DNA of 64,000 nt from Nymphaea colorata. Its lineage: Eukaryota; Streptophyta; Magnoliopsida; Nymphaeales; Nymphaeaceae. The translations under genes and the position numbers were made by a program. The stretch is taken from NCBI RefSeq assembly GCF_008831285.2, contig NW_022204507.1, forward strand, positions 1,924,001-1,988,000, written 5' to 3'. The notes beneath the pieces were generated by a model. That model had not been told where the DNA came from and ran no database searches. It saw only the letters and a list, made by a program, of their open reading frames with translations. Positions 55,613 through 64,000 of the stretch are shown here, piece after piece; positions within the stretch are counted from its first letter, which is position 1, and every line of letters starts with the position of its first letter.

Positions 55613-55647
55613 AGTCTATTCACACTCTGAAATATGAGTGAATAGAC
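55613..55647 (+). other. Hairpin in the leader of element D
   Basis: AGTCTATTCACACTC (55613-55627) pairs with GAGTGAATAGACT (55635-55647), with a 2-nt bulge and a 7-nt loop. Element C inserted 15 bp downstream. Confidence 0.6.
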
Positions 55648-55662
55648 TTCAGCCATGGATAT

Positions 55663-55948
55663 TGTAGAAACACGAACCACAAGGAGAGAGCAGAGAAAGA
55701 ACACACAATATACGTGGAAAACCTCAGAAAGAGGTGAAAAACCACGGGGAAGCTCTGACCTAGGGGCAAACCGCAACCCTAGGAGAGAGAAAATTATATT
55801 CACTTAACTCTACAATTACATGTAAGTGAAGAATATATAGGAGGGAGAGAAAGAGTGCCGCCTAGGGTACCGAGCCCGCCTCGGTATCCGTGCCCCATAG
55901 GGCCGGGTCCATATATGGACCCGGTTCCCAATACAATATATTCTAACA
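55663..55948 (-). repeat. 3' LTR of element C (286 bp)
   Basis: Minus strand TGTTAGAATATA...GTTTCTACA. U3 hairpin 1 is a perfect 24-bp palindrome with half site ACCGGGTCCATA. Hairpin 2 has one mismatch (GGATACCGAG against CTCGGTACCC). Confidence 0.95.
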
Positions 55949-58900
55949 CTCCCCCTCAAGCTTGGCATACATGTCAAACATGCCAAGCTTGCTAACATTT
56001 TTCTCAAATTGAGATGTACATAAAGACTTAGTTAAGACATCTGCAACTTGATCTTCAGACTTCATATAGGGCAGAATCAACTCCTTTGAATCTATGCGTT
56101 CCCGTATGAAGTGACGATCGATCTCCACATGTTTGGTCCTGTCGTGCATGACCGGATTGTTTGCCAAGTTAATCGCAGACTTGTTGTCACAATACATCCT
56201 CATCTTCTCTTCCATTTTAACCCCAATATCTGCTAAAAGAATTTTGAGCCATAACATCTCTGTAACCCCCATAGCAACCGCCCTGTATTCAGCCTCAGCA
56301 CTGGACCTGGAACAAACTTCTTGACGTTTACTTCTCCATACCACAAGGTTACCTCCAAGAAATATGCAGTATCCTGTGGTAGACCTCCTAGTATCTGTGC
56401 ACCCTGCCCAGTCGGCGTCAGAGTATCCTTCAATGCTTAGTTGATCTTGCCGAGTGTAGAGTAGTCATTTCCCTGGGTCATTCTTTAAGTATCCCAATAC
56501 TCTTTCAGCGCTTTTCCAATGACAATCAGTAGGAGCATGCATAAACTGACTTAACACACCCACAGCATACGTAATATCTGGGCGAGTAAGAGTGAGATAA
56601 ATAAGTTTACCAACCAGACGCTGATACCTCCCTTTTCCTTCCTCATCCAAGATAGTCCCAGTTTTGATACTTATCCTTGTGCCAGACTCCATTGGGGTAA
56701 GAAAGGGCCTGCATCCCAGTTTACCTGTCTCTTTTAGAAGATCCAACGTGTATTTTCTTTGGCTCATAACAAGCCCAGTCTCAGATCGCGCGATCTCAAT
56801 CCCCAAGAAATACCTTAGTTTACCCAGATCTTTGAGATCGAATTCTGCAGCTAACGTTTCTTTCATCTTCCTTTTCTCCCCCTCGTCGTCACCTGTGACA
56901 ATCATATCATCAACATCTACAAGTAAAAGGCTCACCAGACCATTTCTCTGCTTGATGAAGAGGGTGTGATCACCATTTCCCTGTTTATACCCATTAGTCT
57001 TCATTACAACCCTTAGTCTTTCAAACCAAGCTCTAGGGGATTGTTTGAGACCATACAAAGCTTTCTTGAGATAGCAACACTTCCCGTTCCGAGCATACCC
57101 AGGCGGCATGCTCATATAGACTTCTTCCTCAAGGTGACCATTCAAGAAGGCGTTCTTTACATCAAGTTGGTCCATGCTCCACTTCTTTTGCACTGCAAGA
57201 GCTAAGATGACCCTTACGGTCTTCAGTTTCGCCACGGGAGCAAACGTCTCAAGATAGTCAATCCCATATTTCTGGCTATACCCTTTAGCAACAAGACGAG
57301 CTTTATAGCGTTCTACAGTGCCATCAGGTTTGTACTTCACATTAAACACCCACTTGGAGCCAACTAAGTGAGTTCCCTTGGGGATATCAACAACCTCCCA
57401 CGTATTGTTCTTTTCCAGGGCGTCCATCTCTTCTGTCATGGCCTGTAGCCATTTAGGATCCTTCCTTGCATCTTCCACTGACCTGGGAATAACAGCCATA
57501 GATAAAGAGGTAACAAAGCACTTGTAGTCTTTACTGAGTTTTGCATATGAAACAAATCTCTGAATAGGATGAGAAGTACATGACCTGGTGCCCTTGCGCA
57601 GAGCTATGGGAAGTTCTTCATTCATTGGACTTGGATCATCCGGGGAGGTCACAAGATTGGGAAGATTGGGATTGGTAACATCAACATCTTCCATCACATC
57701 CTTCTTCTTCCTGCTGTAAACTTGACCAAAGACCAAATAGGTGATCTCGAGACTGTTCTTCCACAGGGCCCCCCTCCATCTGACTGTCTCTGTCCTCACT
57801 GACAACGTTTTCCACACTTGGAGAACTCACCGTATAATCCAAGAAATCCATGAACTGAATCAACTGATGCGAAGAATACTCTTCCCTTCTGTCACCTAAA
57901 CACTCCCCCTGAAGAGGATTCGCAGGAAAGTATGCCTCATGTTCATGAAAGGTCATATCCCTGGAGACATATACTCTGGAAGTGCGAGGGTCAACACACC
58001 TGTATCCCTTTTGGGTGGAGGAATATCCCAAGAAGACTGCTTTGATGGACCGAGGATCAAGTTTCTTGAGAGTGGGACTATGATCATGGACAAAACAAAC
58101 ACACCCAAACACTCGAGGGGTTAGAGGCCAGGGATTCTGAGTGGGCCACAACACAGAATAAGGGGAATGACCATCCAACACACGAGTAGGCATACGGTTG
58201 ATAAGGTGGGCACTAGTGAGAAGTGCGTCCCCCCAGTACCTCTTAGGGACATGACGTTGAAACATAATTGCCCGGGTAACATTCAACAAATGACGGTTTT
58301 TTCTTTCAGCCACGCCATTCTGAGGAGGGGTGTAGCTACAGGATGTTTCATGAATAATACCCTTGCTTCGCAAGAAGTCATCAAGGGATTGGGAGACATA
58401 TTCTCGGGCATTATCAGTGCGGAAGGCTTGAACAGTGGTCTCGAATTGAGTTTCGACAAATGCCACAAAGTTTTTGACAATGTCGGGAACTTCACTACGT
58501 TCTTTCAACAGATACACGAACGTACACCGGGAGTAGTCATCAATAAGAGTCATAAAATAGTTAAAGCCACGACAAGTGGGTACTCCCGAAGGACCCCAAA
58601 CATCAGAGTGAACCAAAGCAAAAGGACGGTTGGCTTTATTGAACGAAATAGGGTACGAGGCCCTAACATGCTTAGACAACTGACACACTTCACAGGCGAA
58701 GGTGTCCAAAGAAACAGAATGAAACATCCTAGGAAACAACTTTCTAAGCAACTGGAAGGGAAGATGACCAAGTCTCTCGTGCCAACGCATAATGACGGAT
58801 CTGGCCTCCACGCCAGGCAACTGACCACTGGTGGCTGACATCAAAGCAGAAGCAACTCGAACGGGCAGTCTGTAGAGCCCATCAATAGCCGAACCAATCC

Positions 58901-60248
58901 CAATCTTCTGCCCCGTCCCCAAGTCCTGCAGGAAACAACAATCAGCAGAAAAAATTAGATTACAGTTTAGCTCTTTGGTAATACTGCTGACAGATAACAA
59001 ATTTACGGGAATATTGGGAACATGCAGGGCATTATGAAGACAATATTTGTTCAGTAGTGATAAACTCCCTTTTCCAGCTACAGAGATAGAAGAACCATCA
59101 GCCATAGACACACGCTGCTGCCCAGAGGTCAACTTGTACTCTTGAAACATCGTAGGGTCCCCTGTCATATGATGAGTAGCCCCACTGTCAACAATCCAAT
59201 CACCGAGAGAAGAATTACCTTGATCACTAGTAGCAACCAGAGCCTGGGCTAACTTAGCCCCCTCAGAAGTAGAAGCATCATCCTGGGTAGACAACCGACT
59301 AATGTAGGCTTGCAACTCTCTGAGTTGATCTGAGGAGAGCTTGGATTTGGCAACATTGGACGACCCCGGGCTAGGCTCTGGCACAGAAGAGGCTCGGCGA
59401 TGAGGAGGAGGACGACCGCGGACGAGACGCTTCTCAGGATGAAGATCCCAACAAAAATCAACAGAATGACCCACTTTGTTGCAATGGCTGCATCGTCGAG
59501 TAGGACGCTGCCCCGTCCCAGAAGTATGGCTCACAAAGGCTGCTGGAGAATTCCCCTGATGGGAGTCAATATGCATAATCTGGCGCCGTTGCTCCTCAGA
59601 CTCAATACGGGCATACACCTCTTCGATTCCAGGAATCTCATCACAGTTAAGAATCTGGCTTCGAATGGTTTCAAACTCATCACGCAGGCCTCCAAGGAAG
59701 ATAAAGGTGCGGTCCATCCATTCCTTTTCCCAATACAGGGCATGATCTACACCACATTTCCAGTCATCATTCACATGATAGTCAAGTTCCTCCCATTTGG
59801 TCTTCAGGGCGGCATAGAAGGAGGCAACAGATAAATCTCCCTGTTTAAGAGCATATATGCTACGTTTGATTTGATAGGCACGTAAAACACGCTTCTTACG
59901 ACCATACATACGGGCAAGAACAGTCCACATATCATACGCCGTCGATTTACGCAAGATCAAAGGCTGAATATCTGCGGAAACCGAACTAATAATCCATACT
60001 TTTACCTGACTATCCTCCAACGCCCAGGTCGGCCATTGCGAATCAGTTTTAGAAGGTGCAGGCTTCTCCCCAGTGATATAGTGCAGGCAACCACGACTAG
60101 TAATCCCAATTTCTAGGGCAGCAGACCACGAGAGATAGTTATCCTTATTCAGCCGAATGGAGGTGACATGAACAGGCAAGTTCTCACCCTTGGTATTGTT
60201 GCCCGTGTCGAGGGCATCATCAAGCTTGGGCATCACTGCATCAGCCAT
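55943..60248 (-). pseudogene. Gag-pol of element C, disabled
   Basis: I place the start at ATG 60248 (MADAVMPKLDDALD), which aligns with the start in B. An upstream in-frame ATG at 60260 would add four residues. Gag, zinc knuckle (CSHCNKVGHSVDFC), protease (IVDSGATHHMTGD) and integrase (HSDVWGP, RTDNAREY, GVAERKN) are intact down to 57740. There a perfect 7-bp tandem duplication (GACCAAA twice on the plus strand, 57724-57737) shifts the frame. The following frame (57817-56465) holds RT with MDQLDVKNAF, but the YVDD box reads DVDD (codon 56915-56917, TAT to GAT). TGA at 56465-56467 replaces Gly in PGKGLL, and the frame then continues through RNase H to 55943. Confidence 0.93.
55949..55990 (-). 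other. Polypurine tract and pol-end hairpin (element C)
   Basis: Perfect 11-bp arms, AAGCTTGGCAT at 55958-55968 and ATGCCAAGCTT at 55980-55990, next to the tract adjoining the LTR (GAGGGGGAG on the minus strand). Confidence 0.8.
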
Positions 60249-60668
60249 CGCAATCCCCAAAGAAGGTCACAACCGGCGGCAGAGAGGGCACAACCCACGG
60301 CGGCGGAAACAAGACACCCGGCGGCGGCGCAGCTAACCCAGGCGACGGCGGCAGGGCAGCACTGGGAACAGCGACGATAACCCAGGCGACGGCGGCGCTG
60401 GGAGCAGAGACGGCGACGCTGGGAGCAGCGACGGCGGCCGGGCAGGGCAGCGCTGGGAACCACGGCGGCGGCGTTCCTGGTCGGCGGAAACGATGGAAAC
60501 GATGGACGGCGGCGGCGTTCCTGGACGGCGTCAGACGGCGTCAGCACTGCAGACAGCAACAGCAGCGGCGCTGGGAACAGTGTCGGCGGCGGTGCTGGAA
60601 ACGGCAACGGAGGCGACACGTGAACGGCGAAAAAACACTACTTGCACACCAACGATCTCACACACGGT
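60249..60668 (-). other. GC-rich leader of element C
   Basis: About 420 bp of CGCCGTC, GCCGCCG and CAGCGC words in imperfect tandem, longer than the ~280 bp leader of B. Open frames on both strands are compositional. Confidence 0.75.
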
Positions 60669-60681
60669 GGCTCTGATACCA
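60669..60681 (-). promoter_or_regulatory. Primer-binding site of element C
   Basis: The minus strand reads TGGTATCAGAGCC directly after the LTR. Confidence 0.92.
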
Positions 60682-60967
60682 TGTAGAAACACGAACCACA
60701 AGGAGAGAGCAGAGAAAGAACACACAATATACGTGGAAAACCTCAGAAAGAGGTGAAAAACCACGGGGAAGCTCTGACCTAGGGGCAAACCGCAACCCTA
60801 GGAGAGAGAAAATTATATTCACTTAACTCTACAATTACATGTAAGTGAAGAATATATAGGAGGGAGAGAAAGAGTGCCGCCTAGGGTACCGAGCCCGCCT
60901 CGGTATCCGTGCCCCATAGGGCCGGGTCCATATATGGACCCGGTTCCCAATACAATATATTCTAACA
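60682..60967 (-). repeat. 5' LTR of element C (286 bp)
   Basis: Identical to 55663-55948. The target duplication GATAT follows on the right. Confidence 0.95.
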
Positions 60968-60972
60968 GATAT

Positions 60973-61574
60973 CAATAGAAATATATATTGGCGCAGCTGC
61001 GTGGGAGTCTTCGTTAGTTAACGTCTTATGGGCTGACGTTGTTCTATGATCAAAGCAGCCAAGTGGAGGACTGCTCTCTATGATTTCTACGGCAGTCAAC
61101 GCTGCATTTTTTTTTGTCTTATTTGATGATTCCTGGAGGATAGGAAACAATAATCTGCTGATGCAGCAGCATCAGATGCATTAAAGAAGGGGCAAGTCTT
61201 TGTGGGAGGAGACAACACAAGTGGTTGTGGATTAGTCATTGTTATTTGTGGTGTGGCTGTTATCAGGTGGACAGCAATCTGCTGTGGAGTGTTGCGCATA
61301 TTGTTAGCAGGTGGACAGTAATCTGCTGTGGAGGTATTTATACTTGTTTAGAAGAAATGCTGCTTCATCCACACAATATCGTTTACTTCTACCGTCTGGT
61401 TATTTATAATTTTGTTTGGAAGAAGTGTTGCGCATCTACATGATATTGTTTACTCTGTTGTGTGGTGTTGGACGACTGTTTATTTCTGCTCATTCTACTT
61501 TATATATTCCTCTCTGTTTTTGGGCAGAACTCTCTGGACAGGTTTACAATGGCTGCCCAAACCTGATTCCTTAC
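60973..61574 (+). other. Leader of element D, second part
   Basis: Non-coding sequence between the C insertion and the gag start. It contains a short duplication (CAGGTGGACAGCAATCTGCT / CAGGTGGACAGTAATCTGCT at about 61264 and 61308). Confidence 0.5.
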
Positions 61575-63990
61575 ATGAGTTTAAAATTGGTGGAAATCCA
61601 TTATGGCTCTACTGTAAAGTTAGATGGTTCTAACTATGAGATTTGGTCTTGTGTGTTTATCATGTCTGTGATTGGACATCGGAAGGAGCATGTTATAGAA
61701 GAAAATGAGCCTGTGGAGAAGAGTGGAAAATATAGCTCATAGAAAAAAATAATAAATATTGCCATGTCATGAATCATGAATAGTGTGCACAATATATTAA
61801 CTCTACTATTGCATACTGTATATTCCAAACAAATGTGATATTTTTTTAAACAAACGTACTCTAATGACAAGAATGTTAGCAAGATCTTGTAGGTGGAGGA
61901 GGAATTACTTAATTTGCAACAGGGCAACCAAAGTCTTGCTCATCAAGTCAATCTATGAAAGACTTAAAGTCTTATGTCCCCCATGTGCAACATGCCACAA
62001 GACTCATGGTAAACAGTCTATGGTTGCAACATGGTCTCCCTCCCGAATACACAATAGCAAAGACACAAATGTTGATTGGAGCAAAAATCCCTGATCTAGT
62101 TGAGGCTTACAATAGACTTAAGTGTCTTGTTGTGACCCTTTCTCTGCCTTCCAGTGATGCTCTTGCCTCTACCTTGGTGACTTCAGGAGGCCATGGACGT
62201 AGTTTCTCCAAGGGGAGGGGCATAGGTCGAGGGTCAGGAGGAGGTCGAGAGAGATTTCAGTGCACCTTCTGTGGGAAAATAGGGCATTTGGAAAACAGAC
62301 GTTGGGATAAACATGGTTGTCCTTCCACTGCATCCCTAGGAAGAGATGTTGTATCTAAGTATGGCAAGAATTCATTACAGTCTCTTATTGGATCTGTCCA
62401 GGCAGCTTCATCAGTAGTAGAGAGGTCTTTATCTTCTTTTCATCCTGAGACTGTGACTATTGTAAATCAGGCCCAAATTTGAGAATACAAATGCTTCAAG
62501 AGATATACTCTTGAAGATTCCAGCAACTCCAATAGTTCACACAAAACAAACCTTAAATTTGAGGAGAAGAAAACATATATATTGATCTCAAAAGAATATA
62601 CAAGGGAGGCCTAAAAGCCTTGACATAACAAGGGTTCCAAGTCCCTTACTTATAGAAGAAAGAAAGAAGAAAGGGGGAAGAGGAAGTGGTTGTTGGCAGC
62701 TCCCAACGGCTAGAAATCTAGCCGTTGGAGTTGCCAACAGCTACTTCCTTTGTAAATATAAAAAGAAAATAAAACAAAAAAAGGCACGAAAAATAAAAGG
62801 AAAATAATTAAAAAAAGTCATAAGTATACACACATATATTTATATATACAAATCATACATCAAAATACTAGGAGTTTAAGATATATGACAGTAGATATAA
62901 AAAAATTTATGTATACTTACATTAGTGCTAATCCATAAATTCTAACTGTGAATATCAGAGTATGAGCAGTTCTTGACACACAGATCTATTCACATGTTGG
63001 CCTCCACAATTATGATAGACAATGCTATGTCTGTCAATACTACTTCACACAATACAGGTACTACTTTGATTATTAATTTAGGAGCATCGAGGCACTTTTG
63101 TAGTAGACCCTCTATGTTTACCGTACTACACACATTACGTCAAACACGTCATGTGAGACTTGCAGATGGTAGATGGTCTCCTATTATGGGTTATGGAGAG
63201 ATTAAGATTTCTCAGTCTAGGACAATTCCTAATGTGTTATATGCCCCTAAGTTTCCCACTAATCTTTTGTCAGTTAGACAATTGATTAATGATTTACATT
63301 GTCGTGTTACATTTTACTCTGGTTTATGTTCATTTCAGGACTTGCAAACTGGGAAGGCGATTAATGGATGCTATGAAAAAGGGGGCACCTACATCCTGTC
63401 TGATTCTGTGGGTATTGCAGCCTCCTTGACTTTTTCATTGTCATCCTCCTTCGAATGGCATCTCAGACTTGGTCATCCATCTGTCTCCAAGCTCTGTCAC
63501 CTACTTCCTCATCTATCAGTATAAGAGTCGTTTCAGTGCTTGGCAAGCACACCCGTAACAGTTATTCATCAAGTCTTAGTTCGTCCTGTTTTGAACTATT
63601 GATCTTCTTCATGTTGATGTGTAGGGTCTTAGTAGAGTTGCTAGTAGGTTTAGTTTTCGTTATTTCTTTGTCATTGTTGATGATTACTCTCGAGTCACTT
63701 GCGTTTTCCTTTTGAAAGAAAAGTTTGAAGTCATATGTACTCTCAAGAACCTTATTATTGAAATAAAGACACAGTTTGGTAAGTTTGGTATTCTTGTTAA
63801 AAGTATTCGAACTGATAATGCTCTTGAGTTCAAGGCATCTACCTTAATGAAATTTTACTCCGGTAATGGCATTTCCCTTCAGTTTACTTGTCTTCATACC
63901 TCCCAACAAAATGGCTAAGCGAAAACATCAACAACTTTTTAAACGTGGCGCGTTCCCTAATGCTTCAAACTCATTTACCTGCTTATTTTT
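61575..63990 (+). pseudogene. copia gag-protease-integrase of element D, decayed
   Basis: Gag begins near ATG 61575 with VKLDGSNYEIWSCVF and GHRKEHVIEENEP, and a TAG at about 61739. Later gag is at 61955-62460 (AKIPDLVEAYNRLKCL, then a Gly/Arg-rich stretch), with a zinc knuckle whose last Cys is Arg (CTFCGKIGHLENRRW). A foreign LTR splits it at 62461-62946. The protease box has lost its Asp and Ser (INLGASRHF instead of DSGAS-H). The GAG-pre-integrase and integrase parts (FEWHLRLGHPS, RTDNALEF near 63810, TSQQNG near 63900) are frameshifted. The stop-interrupted frame runs to the window end. Confidence 0.75.
62461..62946 (-). repeat. Lone LTR (486 bp) inserted in element D
   Basis: Edges TGTAAATCAG and TTCTAA match the edges of the element F LTR (TGTAAACCAG, TTCTAACA). 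It breaks the D gag frame. The flanks are CTGTGACTAT (62451-62460) and CTGTGAATAT (62947-62956), an imperfect 10-nt repeat in which a 5-bp duplication is hidden. Hairpin at 62692-62738: GTTGGCAGCTCCCAACGGCT pairs with AGCCGTTGGAGTTGCCAAC, imperfectly. Confidence 0.65.
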
Positions 63991-64000
63991 TGGGAGATAC

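Larger units (their letters stand above)
55663..60967 (-). mobile_element. copia element C: full-length, identical LTRs
   Basis: Minus-strand element of the A/B family. LTRs 55663-55948 and 60682-60967 are identical over all 286 positions by direct comparison. Perfect target duplication GATAT (55658-55662, 60968-60972). It is inserted in the leader of element D. Despite zero LTR divergence, pol carries a 7-bp duplication, a nonsense codon and a changed RT box. Confidence 0.96.
55243..64000 (+). mobile_element. copia element D, 5' two thirds, host of element C
   Basis: Plus-strand copia running off the right edge: 5' LTR 55243-55440, PBS 55441-55452, leader 55453-55662 and 60973-61574 interrupted by element C, gag from 61575, a lone LTR insertion at 62461-62946, then protease and integrase to 64000. 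Joining the leader halves across C gives ~0.8 kb, similar to the ~0.95 kb leader of its relative E1. Heavily decayed. Confidence 0.75.

Noticed and set aside
57939-58838. Plus-strand frames opposite integrase of element C
   Set aside because: Antisense shadows of a clearly coding pol frame.
60168-60380. Plus-strand frames opposite the leader of element C
   Set aside because: Shadow frames of a GC-rich leader with no recognisable domain.

Overview
This is plant nuclear DNA, almost certainly from a flowering plant. The evidence is many Ty1/copia retrotransposons primed by initiator-Met tRNA, remains of CACTA, hAT and PIF/Harbinger-type DNA transposons, a scrap of plastid psaB, a plant SDR exon with a plant-like splice acceptor, and AT-rich DNA with many microsatellites. 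Nothing prokaryotic was seen. The species cannot be told from the sequence.

Layout. 1-1034: minus-strand copia remnant E0 (5' LTR, PBS, broken gag). 2787-3475: decayed CACTA transposase. 4852-5277: possible CACTA terminus and a two-unit repeat. 5995-10498: 4.5 kb element with 13-bp inverted ends and a TAA target duplication (PIF/Harbinger-like), carrying a ~0.65 kb segment found again at 19932-20575. 11480-13720: decayed hAT transposase (minus). 14765-17879: decayed minus-strand copia E1. 17877-18540: microsatellite and a 212-bp tandem repeat. 21087-26588: complete but dead Tork/Tnt1-like copia with target duplication CATGG. 27060-27790: degenerate ~100-bp repeat. 28467-29540: plastid psaB fragment joined in frame to a plant-mobile-domain-like remnant. 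31901-34413: element A, an internally deleted copia with an open RT/RNase H frame. 35370-41510: 6 kb degenerate satellite built from ~83-bp half units. 42883-43275: last exon of an SDR reductase, the only host gene piece recognised. 44221-64000: nested copia block. Element B (45117-50245) sits in the 3' LTR of minus-strand element E4. Element C (55663-60967) sits in the leader of plus-strand element D, which runs off the window. D also carries a lone LTR of a third family (62461-62946).

How it fits together. A, B and C are three young copies of one family: their LTR pairs differ at 3, 1 and 0 positions and each has a perfect 5-bp target duplication. Yet A lacks gag to integrase, B has a nonsense codon and a 16-bp deletion, and C has a 7-bp duplication, a nonsense codon and an altered YVDD box. 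This points to mobilisation in trans or to errors made during reverse transcription. The Tork element is older. Its protease, integrase and RT active sites and four amber codons were all lost by changes that look like C-to-T or G-to-A, as expected from cytosine deamination.

The most interesting signals are structural. Several unrelated copia families here carry strong hairpins at the same places: near the U3 5' end, and directly upstream of the polypurine tract at the end of pol. The paired arms differ in sequence between families while pairing is kept.
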